DNA from: Gemmobacter caeruleus
GTDB taxonomy: Bacteria; Pseudomonadota; Alphaproteobacteria; Rhodobacterales; Rhodobacteraceae
DNA: 64,000 nucleotides
Reading direction: 5' to 3'
NCBI RefSeq assembly: GCF_008271655.1
Contig: NZ_VKKX01000055.1
Location: 40,553-104,552, forward strand
The notes beneath the pieces are model-generated. The model saw only the letters and a list, made by a program, of their open reading frames with translations, was not told the DNA's origin and did no database searches. Shown here piece after piece: positions 24,499 to 32,184 of the stretch; position 1 is the stretch's first letter, and every line of letters starts with the position of its first letter. A program made the position numbers and the translations under genes.

Positions 24499-25118
24499 CG
24501 TGCAGCCTTTCGGTTTATGCCGATCCAGCGCGGGACCGATGCGGCGTAACGGTCATAGTCAGACCCGATTGCGTCATGCAGGGCGGCCTCTTCCGACCGG
24601 ACTTGCGTGCTGGCCGACCAGAGAAACAGGATTGGCGCGAGGACTGTCGGGACTGCCGGAACCGCCATCGCAACACCTGCCAGCAGGGCAAACTGACCGA
24701 CAAAGGTTGGGTTGCGGCTAAAGCGGTAGAGCCCGTTCGAGACCAGATCGCCGGTCTCGCCGCCTGCCACGCCGACGCGCCACGACGATCCCATCGACAT
24801 CTGTGCTGCAAAGGCGACCATCGCGCCAAGTCCGGCGACAAATACTCCGATCAGGCCGAGGACCACGGCACCCCCCTCGGTCCAGAGGGGATCGACCTTG
24901 TGCAGGGCAGGCATGGCGAGCCAGAGGAGTGGCCCGAAAAAGGCAAGTACGAAGGCGAGACGGAAGCCCATCGCAGCCAGACGGTCGCGTCCCGTGGCGC
25001 GCGAAAACAGCCAGACAGGCCGACCCGCCGCTTGCGCCGCCAGCGCACTACCCCAGAAGAACAGAGCCAGATAGCCGAACAGAAGGGCCAACGCGGCCCA
25101 GCCAAAACCTGAGATCAT
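24495..25118 (-). CDS. ICMT-like membrane methyltransferase family protein
   Basis: Predicted 207 aa with about five hydrophobic helices. The C-terminal half carries the isoprenylcysteine carboxyl methyltransferase/PEMT pattern: DLVSNGLYRFSRNPTFVGQF followed by a helix and EEAALHDAIGSDYDRYAASVPRW. Genes of this family are regular partners of cadA/zntA and lspA in proteobacterial metal operons, but the real substrate is unknown. Start ATG 25118 follows the ATPase stop by 4 bp; a GTG at 25133 would overlap it. Confidence 0.75.
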   Translation of the reverse strand: MISGFGWAALALLFGYLALFFWGSALAAQAAGRPVWLFSRATGRDRLAAMGFRLAFVLAFFGPLLWLAMPALHKVDPLWTEGGAVVLGLIGVFVAGLGAMVAFAAQMSMGSSWRVGVAGGETGDLVSNGLYRFSRNPTFVGQFALLAGVAMAVPAVPTVLAPILFLWSASTQVRSEEAALHDAIGSDYDRYAASVPRWIGINRKAAR

Positions 25119-25122
25119 GATG

Positions 25123-27432
25123 TCAGCTCTCACGCTCAGGGTTGAACCGAAGCAGGCGCAGGGCGTTCAGGGTCACAAGCACTGTCGCCCCGGTATCGGC
25201 CAGGATCGCAATCCACAGGCCGGTCAGACCGAAAACCGAGGTCACCAGAAACACGGCTTTCAGCCCCAATGCGATGGTCACGTTCTGGCGGATGTTGGCC
25301 ATCGCTACACGCGACAGGCGGATCGTGGCGGGGATGTCTGTCACCCGGTCGCGCAGGATTGCCGCATCGGCGGTTTCCAGCGCCACATCGGTGCCCGAGC
25401 CCATCGCCACGCCGACCGACGCCTGCTTCAGCGCCGGCGCATCGTTGATACCGTCGCCAATCATCATGACGCCACCCTTGGAGCCAATCTCGCGGATATA
25501 GGCGAGCTTGTCTTCGGGTAGCATGTCGGCCTCGAACCGCAGGCCGAGGCTTCCGGCAATCGCGGAGGCTGTGCGGGGGTTATCCCCGGTCAGGATCACA
25601 GAGGTCACCCCCATGGCCGTCAGCTGGCGCACAGCATCCTTGGCGTCCGCCCGTGGCTCGTCTCGCATGGCGATCAACCCAAGTGGGGTCTTCTCCCGGA
25701 ACACCGCAACAGCGGTCTTGCCATCCTCTTCGAAGATTGTGGCCTGTCGCAAACCAAGGGCTTCAAGCCCACCATGTTCCATCGCGTAACGCGGAGAGGT
25801 GACCCATGCAGGCGCACCACCCACCGTCGCGACCACGCCTTTCCCCATCAACGCCTTTGCATCCTGCGACGACAGCGCGGCCACGCCTGCGTCCTTTGCC
25901 TTGTTCAGGATGGCGATGGCCAGCGGGTGGCTCGACCCCGTCTCGACCCCGGCCGCAACGGCCAGAAGCTCGGCTTTGGTGGTGGCCCCGAACGGCACGA
26001 CGTCCGTCACCTGTGGACGACCATGTGTCAACGTCCCGGTCTTGTCGAAGGTCACGACATCAACCTTCGCCGCCGCCTCGATCACGGCACCGCCTTTCAT
26101 CAAGAGGCCGCGCCGCGCGCCCGTGGACATAGCCGAGGCAATGGAAGCGGGGACCGAAATGACCAGCGCGCAAGGGCAACCGATCAGCAGTAGGGCAAGA
26201 CCGCGGTAAACCCAGGTGTCCCAAGGCTGGTCGAACGCCAGCGGCGGCACCAGCGCCACCAGCGCCGCCACGGCAACGATGGCGGGCATATACCAGCGGC
26301 TGAAGCGGTCGATGAAGCGCTCGGTCGGCGCGCGGGCCTCCTCGGCCTCTTCGACCAGACGGATGATGCGGGCGATGGTGTTGTCTTCCGCGCCCTTAGT
26401 GACTTTTACCCGCAGCGCTGCCTCGGTGTTGATTGCGCCTGCGAAGACCGCATCCCCCGGCCCGCGCGTCTTGGGCACGCTTTCGCCAGTGACCGGGCTT
26501 TCATCGACGCCCGACGTGCCGTCCACGATCTCGCCATCCGCCGGAATCCGGTCGCCGGGGCGGACCAGCACGGTCTGGCCCACGTTCAGGCTTGCGGCAG
26601 GCACCTCGCGCGTGGTGTCGCCGGTGACGAGTTGCGCGGTCTTCGGGACAAGATTTGCCAGCGCCCGGATCCCGTCGCGCGCTTTGCCTGCCGCGACGCC
26701 TTCCAAAACTTCGCCCACGGCGAAGAGGAAAACGACCAACGCCGCCTCTTCGGCCGCATTGATGAACAGCGCGCCGATGGCAGCGATGGTCATCAGGCTT
26801 TCGATGGTAAATGGTTGCCCCATCCGCAATGCCGCAAAGGCACGCTGCGCCACCGGGGCCACGCCGATCAGACAGGCCGCGACGAAGGCCCATTTGCCGA
26901 TCTCGGGCGCAAGATATTCGATGATCCAGGCGGCACCCAGCAAAAAGGCAGTGAAGATCACCAGCCTACCCTTGGCCGTTTGAAACCACCGCTTGCTCCG
27001 GTCAGCAGGGTCGTCATGGATATGGCCGGCGCTACCGTGGCTGGACTCGTCCTGCTTGGTGCCGGCTGCCTTTAGGCCGTGATCGTGACCGGCATGATTG
27101 TGACTGGCATGATCGTGTTTGGCGTGATTGACATCCGCATCCGCGTCAGTCTTTTCGACTGCAGCTTGTCCGGGCAAAACGAACTCTTTCTTCGCCGATG
27201 CCGTGCGTGGCGCAATCTCGTAGCCAAGTGCGCGGACAGTCTTCTCGATCCTGTCTTTCCCGGTCTGTGTTTCATCGAGCGTCAGTCGCAGGCGCTCCGA
27301 CATGATCCCGACCTCAACGCCGCTTACTCCCGGCAGACGCGCGACAGCATCTTTGATTTTAGTTGCGCAGGACCCGCAGTCCATGCCTGTCACTGTCCAG
27401 TCGCAGGACGTTTCGCGTGCAGCTTCTGGCAT
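25123..27432 (-). CDS. P1B-type ATPase exporting Pb/Cd/Zn (CadA/ZntA/PbrA)
   Basis: Predicted 769 aa. An N-terminal heavy-metal domain has GMDCGSC (about 16-22), followed by a His-rich linker with repeated HDH/HNH (about 95-140). Eight membrane helices include the CPC metal site (IGCPCALV, about 415). DKTGT (about 460) and GDGINDAPAL (about 657) are intact. CPC with this layout indicates divalent Zn/Cd/Pb export rather than copper. I start at ATG 27432, with AGGAGG 7 bp upstream. A MerR-family promoter and divergent regulator control the operon with ICMT, lspA, dsbB and dsbA. Confidence 0.9.
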   Translation of the reverse strand: MPEAARETSCDWTVTGMDCGSCATKIKDAVARLPGVSGVEVGIMSERLRLTLDETQTGKDRIEKTVRALGYEIAPRTASAKKEFVLPGQAAVEKTDADADVNHAKHDHASHNHAGHDHGLKAAGTKQDESSHGSAGHIHDDPADRSKRWFQTAKGRLVIFTAFLLGAAWIIEYLAPEIGKWAFVAACLIGVAPVAQRAFAALRMGQPFTIESLMTIAAIGALFINAAEEAALVVFLFAVGEVLEGVAAGKARDGIRALANLVPKTAQLVTGDTTREVPAASLNVGQTVLVRPGDRIPADGEIVDGTSGVDESPVTGESVPKTRGPGDAVFAGAINTEAALRVKVTKGAEDNTIARIIRLVEEAEEARAPTERFIDRFSRWYMPAIVAVAALVALVPPLAFDQPWDTWVYRGLALLLIGCPCALVISVPASIASAMSTGARRGLLMKGGAVIEAAAKVDVVTFDKTGTLTHGRPQVTDVVPFGATTKAELLAVAAGVETGSSHPLAIAILNKAKDAGVAALSSQDAKALMGKGVVATVGGAPAWVTSPRYAMEHGGLEALGLRQATIFEEDGKTAVAVFREKTPLGLIAMRDEPRADAKDAVRQLTAMGVTSVILTGDNPRTASAIAGSLGLRFEADMLPEDKLAYIREIGSKGGVMMIGDGINDAPALKQASVGVAMGSGTDVALETADAAILRDRVTDIPATIRLSRVAMANIRQNVTIALGLKAVFLVTSVFGLTGLWIAILADTGATVLVTLNALRLLRFNPERES

Positions 27433-27480
27433 CGTCATTCCTCCTGCCGCAGGGCGGGCAGTTGATTTCATCGAATCAGT

Positions 27481-27511
27481 AACTTAATGTCTCTAGCAAC
27501 TATAGCTTCAA
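27481..27511 (-). promoter_or_regulatory. MerR/PbrR-type promoter of the P1B-ATPase operon
   Basis: On the minus strand, TTGAAG (27511-27506) and TAAGTT (27486-27481) flank a 19-bp spacer containing CTATAGTTGCTAGAG (27505-27491). This closely matches known ZntR/CadR/PbrR promoters (CTATAG-N3-CTAGAG after TTGAC). The divergent merR gene begins 11 bp away on the other strand, so its product would bind here and also repress itself. Confidence 0.85.
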
Positions 27512-27521
27512 GAGGAATCTG

Positions 27522-27959
27522 ATGCTGACCATCGGAAAATTGGGCGAAGCCGCCGGGGTGAAGGTTCCGACGATTCGCTACTACGAGCAGATCGGCCTTT
27601 TGCCCAAAGCGGAGCGTAGCTCAGGTAACCAGCGGCTTTACAGCCGCAAAGCGCTGGAACGGCTGGCCTTCATCCGCCACGCCCGAGACCTGGGCTTCAG
27701 CCTCGAGGCAATCCGCGACCTCCTCAGCCTGTCGGACAAGCCCGACCAATCCTGTGCCGGCGCCGATGCCATCGCCAAGGCGCAACTGGCTGAGGTCGAA
27801 AGCCGTCTTGCGAGGCTGACGGCGTTGAAAAGTGAACTGGAACGCATGGTCGTGCAATGCGCAGGCGGGAAAATCGCCGATTGCCGGGTGATCGAAGTGC
27901 TGGGCGACCATTCCCTATGCTCTGCTGATCACCGCCACCCCGAGCCTGAGCCGAATTGA
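27522..27959 (+). CDS. MerR-family metal sensor (PbrR/CadR-like)
   Basis: Predicted 145 aa. An N-terminal HTH_MerR (IGKLGEAAGVKVPTIRYYEQ near 4-23, then GLLPKAERSSGNQRLY) is followed by a long dimer helix. Metal-site Cys occur at about 78, 113 and 121, with a further Cys133 and a short His-containing tail. The 78/113/about 120 spacing matches PbrR and CadR sensors of lead and cadmium, rather than CueR. It is divergent from the ATPase operon and has GAGGA before the ATG. Related dyads in the SCO and lnt promoters make it a candidate regulator there too. Confidence 0.87.
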   Translation: MLTIGKLGEAAGVKVPTIRYYEQIGLLPKAERSSGNQRLYSRKALERLAFIRHARDLGFSLEAIRDLLSLSDKPDQSCAGADAIAKAQLAEVESRLARLTALKSELERMVVQCAGGKIADCRVIEVLGDHSLCSADHRHPEPEPN

Positions 27960-28358
27960 CGGCCGCCAAAAGCGCGCGTGCGGTTGATGCCGGAGCGGCG
28001 TCGGCGCGAGATCGCGGTGTGCTTCATCTATTGGACATATACGCGCCAAGTCGCAACAAAACTTTGACTGGTTCCCGGTTTGGCAAGTCCTGCCATCTTC
28101 TCCAGTCTGTTAACCTTGGTACTTTCGAATCTTGCAAGAAGGTCGGGTGCGGTGAATGATGAGATCTACATCATTTCCTTTCGGTTCCTGGCGTGCAGAG
28201 CAGTAGTGGTCGAATCATGTCTGACTAACGCACCAGTCGTTCTTTTTTCCCTCCTGACCGGCGCGAGACGTCACGTAACAAGCAATCGCTCAAACCAAAA
28301 AGCTGGTCAACGACTGCTTACCGTGGCCACGATGAATTAGAATTCGGAGTTTCTCTTC
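27960..28358. other. gap between metal region and transfer region
   Basis: About 400 bp with no convincing gene. A few short frames exist but lack ribosome sites and codon bias. Composition is lower in GC than the flanks, consistent with a junction between modules. I see no insertion-sequence end or attachment site. Confidence 0.5.
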
Positions 28359-29270
28359 TCATCGCGATATCTCAGACGCGATGACCGCGTAGCCATGGAC
28401 CGCAAGGATGGCCGCGAACCTTGCGCATCCGAATTGTTCAGCGACTCTAATAACCCGGGCATCGTAGGCCGCTTTGCCAATAAGCCTGCAGAGATCAGAT
28501 GCGTGAAACTGCCAATTCTTGCTCGGAGCAGCCGAAATCAGCCGCTGCAGTTCCTGTTCCTTCAGGGTTGCCGCGCGCTTCGGCTCTACGTGCACAGCGC
28601 CTTTCACTTTCGTTTCTGGCAAGGCGCGCCACCGCCGCATGAAGCCCAGAAGAAACCCCGCGGGCACAGCTGCATTCCCGCGCGCTCTGTTGAAGGCAAC
28701 GAAGCGCTCCCAAATGACCTGCGCATCGACGTTCCAGCAGGCGAGCGACGCTTTCGCAGCCTTGATCAGATCCGCCCAAGGTGTGCGATAAACGTTGCTC
28801 CCTGCATCAATGTCGATCCTGCCTGCAAAGATAGTTTTGTTCTTAGAGTCGCTAGATAGTGATGTGTCGCCTGAGGCTGACACGACATCTGGCGGCGCAT
28901 CGGCAGCCTCGTGCCCCCCAAACCTGAAGAGCCACGGCGCGAACTTACCGTTTGGCTTCCACCGGACCAGCGCCAATCCTGAAGCCGCAAGCTCGACCAA
29001 CAGTGCCGTGAGGTGCTGACGCGACACTCCCATCTTCTCGGCGAGATGCGCCAGCGTGAACGCGGCTGTTCCGCGCTCCAGGCCGTTGTAGCCATCCTTC
29101 CAGGCGATCCCGTCGAGGATGATCGTCGCGAGCTTGTGCGCCGCCGTGGAGAGCGGCGTTTCGGTGATACGGCGCAGGATGGCACCGGTCGTGAGTTCCA
29201 TGATGTGTCGTTCCGTCTTGGGGCGACACCAGACCGTGAGGCGTGCAAAATTTCGTTTCGGCAAAGGCAT
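28359..29270 (-). CDS. helix-turn-helix protein, plasmid/ICE accessory, unknown role
   Basis: Predicted 303 aa. Near residues 50-95 a winged-helix-like segment is visible (FTLAHLAEKMGVSRQHLTAL then ASGLALVRWKP), similar to the DNA-binding part of plasmid regulators or initiators. The C-terminal half (AWADLIKAAKASL-like stretch, GFLLGFMRRWRALP) is helical. I recognise no named family. It is divergent from nothing obvious and is followed by accessory transfer genes, so regulation or replication is possible. The start is uncertain: ATG 29270 or ATG 29201 both lack a strong ribosome site. Confidence 0.5.
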   Translation of the reverse strand: MPLPKRNFARLTVWCRPKTERHIMELTTGAILRRITETPLSTAAHKLATIILDGIAWKDGYNGLERGTAAFTLAHLAEKMGVSRQHLTALLVELAASGLALVRWKPNGKFAPWLFRFGGHEAADAPPDVVSASGDTSLSSDSKNKTIFAGRIDIDAGSNVYRTPWADLIKAAKASLACWNVDAQVIWERFVAFNRARGNAAVPAGFLLGFMRRWRALPETKVKGAVHVEPKRAATLKEQELQRLISAAPSKNWQFHASDLCRLIGKAAYDARVIRVAEQFGCARFAAILAVHGYAVIASEISR

Positions 29271-29417
29271 TTGCCGGTTGAACGGACCCAAAGCTCGCGC
29301 TAGATTCCCACTACCACGAGGGAATTCAGTGCGGCGTCGGGCCTATGGTCTGGCGTCGTTTCTGTTTCTCGGTGCTACGTCTTCCGATCGTTATGTCAGA
29401 GGGGGGTCGTTCAGGGC

Positions 29418-30050
29418 TCAGTAATGAACCTCTTCGTGTCCGTAGCTGCCTTCATAGTCGCGCCACTCGACGAAGACTGACCGGTGCCGATAGTCGCGGC
29501 AATCCGCAGGAACAGCGAGATCTGATGCAGCTGGAACAGCAGAAACACTGCTCCGGCGACGGCTGTAGTCGCCCTGATCGCCATAGGTGCCCATGTACAC
29601 GACGCCCCAGCTGTTGCAGTCGCCATGCTGATTGCGTCGCTGCTGGTAGGTGATCTCGAACACGCGGATCGAGCGGACGAAGTCAAACGCGGGATCGGAG
29701 ATGTCGACATCTGCCCGGTCCTGGACGAGCTGAAGCGCCCACGGCGTTTCTGGGATCGAGACGAGAGGTTCACCGCGAACGGCGATGTCGAACAGGCGCT
29801 CGATCGGTTGCGCCTCACCATGGAAACTCGCCCGCATTGGACAGTTCCAGATCTGCAGCGGCGGTTCGATCGGCCAGGGTGTGATGCGCCGGATGAAGAC
29901 CGCCCGCGCGTGGGCGCATTCGGCGGAGGCCGGCCAGCCCCCTGCGAGACAGAGGAGGATCGCGCAGTCGACCGGATAGGCAGCGGCCGGTGAGACGACG
30001 GCAGTCGAAAGCCCAAGACCAAGGAGCAGGGCATGGAGGTGACGTTTCAC
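29418..30050 (-). CDS. exported protein of the transfer region, unknown
   Basis: Predicted 210 aa with a clear signal peptide (about 1-24, ending AAA). The mature part has an early Cys pair (DCAILLC, then AECAHARAVFIRRITPWPIEPP) and Trp/Tyr-rich regions. The C-terminus reads SVFVEWRDYEGSYGHEE. It overlaps the preceding gene by 4 bp, so the two form a small operon opposite the virB genes. A competing frame shifts over part of it, but this one has the signal peptide and overlap. No family is recognised. Confidence 0.55.
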   Translation of the reverse strand: MKRHLHALLLGLGLSTAVVSPAAAYPVDCAILLCLAGGWPASAECAHARAVFIRRITPWPIEPPLQIWNCPMRASFHGEAQPIERLFDIAVRGEPLVSIPETPWALQLVQDRADVDISDPAFDFVRSIRVFEITYQQRRNQHGDCNSWGVVYMGTYGDQGDYSRRRSSVSAVPAASDLAVPADCRDYRHRSVFVEWRDYEGSYGHEEVHY

Positions 30051-30370
30051 GGGAGATCCTTTCTCACAGGGATGGTGTTGATGAGGCGGGTGTAGGCCTT
30101 GGTCGCCGCCCGGGCCTCATCCATGACGCGGGCGCGCTCTTCATCGAGGCAGGCGATGTGTTCCGTGATCGACGAGAAATACGTCTCGAACTCTGCGGCA
30201 ATTTCTGCGCGGTACTCGGTCAGGACGTCGACTGGCAGCTCGGTACTCGGTGCTTCAGGGGGCAGGCAACGAATCACCTCAGGTTGTGCCGAGGTGGGGG
30301 CCACACCGAGCAAGGTGCTCGTTGCTACGGCGTATGCGACACGCAGCACGCCCATCTGACGTAAATGCAT
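30047..30370 (-). CDS. small exported helical protein of the transfer region
   Basis: Predicted 107 aa. A signal peptide is visible in MGVLRVAYAVATSTLLGVAPTSAQ, followed by a Cys in EVIRCLPPEAP and a helical acidic part with a second Cys (EHIACLDEERARVMDEAR). ATG 30370 is chosen, though ATG 30355 fits the signal better and the frame is open further upstream. It overlaps the next gene by 4 bp. Function is unknown. Its place next to virB genes suggests a periplasmic accessory of the secretion system. Confidence 0.5.
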   Translation of the reverse strand: MHLRQMGVLRVAYAVATSTLLGVAPTSAQPEVIRCLPPEAPSTELPVDVLTEYRAEIAAEFETYFSSITEHIACLDEERARVMDEARAATKAYTRLINTIPVRKDLP

Positions 30371-30648
30371 CGCGCTGATCGGCACCGGAGGCGGGGCGCT
30401 ATTTCCCTTGTTCCGTAGGTCGCGCGAGGTCTGTTGATCTTCTGAATTCGTCGACACCTTCGGTCCTTCCCCAGTCATCAATCTCGCGTCTGGCCGACCA
30501 GGAGCGACCCTTGTCGAACGCCATCGAAGACTTATTTTATAGTGTTTGTCATTTTTACGTTGTATGCGCCAGACTTTCTGTTAGGCATCGCCGCACGGAA
30601 AACTTTCCGTTACAACGATCCCCGACAGATCGAACCCGAGGGGAACCC

Positions 30649-30987
30649 ATGACGACAAGAAGACGTGCTTTGCCCGTCTTGCTGGAACGCGATTTCCGCA
30701 AGATGGCGGCAACGGAAGGAGCAACGGTTGAGATCGAGTGTGTGTCAGCTCCGGACCCCGAGGGGCGCTTTTCCGGCGAGTGGCTGTTCTATGTCGTCAA
30801 CGCCTCAGGCGAACGCTTCATGCTGGTCACGGCCCTTGCACGGGAACGGATCGTCAACTCGCCGATCGGGATGTTCGGCCTCGCCTTCGGCAAACTTGCC
30901 CTCGATCATCTCGACGTGCCTGCTGTCGCTGGCGATGTCCGGCGCGGCATGCGGAGCCTCGCAGGCCGAGGTGATCCGGTGGAATGA
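30649..30987 (+). CDS. small conserved-looking protein at the head of the virB operon
   Basis: Predicted 112 aa, cytoplasmic, starting MTTRRRALPVLLERDFRKM with GAGGGG 6 bp upstream. The core (ECVSAPDPEGRFSGEWLFYVVNASGERFMLVTALARERIV) has a beta-rich look, and the end is basic. I know no family name. It overlaps the transglycosylase gene in another frame by about 50 bp. Its position as first gene of the virB cluster is compatible with a regulator of transfer genes. Confidence 0.5.
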   Translation: MTTRRRALPVLLERDFRKMAATEGATVEIECVSAPDPEGRFSGEWLFYVVNASGERFMLVTALARERIVNSPIGMFGLAFGKLALDHLDVPAVAGDVRRGMRSLAGRGDPVE

Positions 30988-31585
30988 CAGGGGCGGGCAG
31001 GGGACAGCGATCGAGCTTGCCGCACTCGATACATCCGTCCTGCGCTATGACGGACAGGGCAAACTGATTGCTCCGATGCGGCAAGAACCGGAAGAAGAGG
31101 CCCGGGAAGGGGAGGGGGAGACAGTCGACGTCTCTTTCAGCTCCAAAGGCGTTGCGGCACCGGCTGAGGTGCTACCCGCGATCCGGCTGATTGCAGCCCG
31201 CTATCAGGATGATCCGGCTCTCTTGGCGCTGGATCTCTCACCAGCTGAATGGGCCGCGTTCTTCCAGGCGATGATTAAGGTCGAGAGCAATTACACCCAA
31301 GGGGCCAGCAGCCATGCCGGGGCCCTGGGCCTCGCTCAGCTGATGCCCGGGACGGCCAACTACCTCCGCGTCGACCCGGCCGATCCGATCGAAAACCTCG
31401 ACGGTGGCGCGCGCTACCTCCTCGAGCAGATGGCCGAGTTCGGCAGCCTTGAGCTTGCGCTTGCCGCATATAACGCCGGGCCGGAAGCCGTGCGCAAATA
31501 CGACGGCATCCCGCCCTATGACGAGACCCAATCCCACATCGTAAAGGTGATGGCGGTTTACGACCGCCTCCTCGCCGATCTCTGA
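30935..31585 (+). CDS. virB1: lytic transglycosylase, VirB1-like
   Basis: Predicted 216 aa that would cut peptidoglycan to let the secretion channel through. The SLT domain spans about residues 95-210, with catalytic Glu in MIKVESNYTQGASSH and motifs GALGLAQLMPGTA and LAAYNAGPEAVRKY. The N-terminal start is uncertain: ATG 30935 leaves a truncated signal, while TTG 30896 gives a full one (LPSIISTCLLSLAMSG with possible cleavage after ASQA). It lies directly before virB2. A second transglycosylase is part of the chimeric gene at 34708. Confidence 0.8.
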   Translation: MSGAACGASQAEVIRWNDRGGQGTAIELAALDTSVLRYDGQGKLIAPMRQEPEEEAREGEGETVDVSFSSKGVAAPAEVLPAIRLIAARYQDDPALLALDLSPAEWAAFFQAMIKVESNYTQGASSHAGALGLAQLMPGTANYLRVDPADPIENLDGGARYLLEQMAEFGSLELALAAYNAGPEAVRKYDGIPPYDETQSHIVKVMAVYDRLLADL

Positions 31586-31605
31586 TCAAAAGGACAAACC
31601 AAACC

Positions 31606-31905
31606 ATGCGCACTTCCACACTGGCTCTTCTGGGCCTGACCTTTTGCACCCTGTTGGTGGCTCAGGCTGAACCTGCTCTCGCACAGGTCGTGTTCACGAA
31701 AGCTGAGAAGGTCGCGACAGGCCTCCTCGCGTCCTTCCGGGGCGTCCTTGCGACTGCATTCTTTGGTATCGCCTTTGTGGTGACCGGTTTCCTTGCAGCG
31801 TTCAACCGCATCAGCTGGGCCTGGGTGGCGTTGGTTGTGGTTGGGGCCTTCCTGGTATTCGCAGGTCCTACCATTGTTGCCAATCTGCGCACCTCTTTCA
31901 GCTAA
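31606..31905 (+). CDS. virB2: VirB2/TrbC-type pilin
   Basis: Predicted 99 aa with a long signal sequence (to about residue 26, ALAQ). Two membrane helices follow, separated by a short loop with a basic residue (AFNRISWAW), the pattern of VirB2 major pilins. It would form the conjugative pilus. It sits between the transglycosylase and virB3, the canonical order. Confidence 0.82.
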   Translation: MRTSTLALLGLTFCTLLVAQAEPALAQVVFTKAEKVATGLLASFRGVLATAFFGIAFVVTGFLAAFNRISWAWVALVVVGAFLVFAGPTIVANLRTSFS

Positions 31906-31917
31906 AGGGGGCGCGAG

Positions 31918-32184
31918 ATGGAGAAAAGCGCGGTCATCCTCGGGCTCTCGCGGCAAGCCAAGTTTCTCGGCCTGCCGATGCCCTATGCCATGGCAGTGGG
32001 AGCGATGACCGTGGTGCCCTTCATCTTGTTCAAACCGGTCTGGTGGTTCCTGACGGCACCGGTCTGGTACGGCATTGCCCGCACGGCCGCAAAAATCAAC
32101 CCGAACGGCCACCATGTACTTGCGGTCATGATCGAAACCACGCCGCTCGCCATTTTGAACCGGAGGCGGCGCCATGTTTCTTGA
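31918..32184 (+). CDS. virB3: VirB3-type inner-membrane component
   Basis: Predicted 88 aa with a hydrophobic stretch (about 22-50) in the VirB3 layout, beginning with a short polar segment (LSRQAKFLGLPMPY). The stop overlaps the virB4 start by 11 bp. VirB3 works with VirB4 at the base of the channel. Confidence 0.8.
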   Translation: MEKSAVILGLSRQAKFLGLPMPYAMAVGAMTVVPFILFKPVWWFLTAPVWYGIARTAAKINPNGHHVLAVMIETTPLAILNRRRRHVS

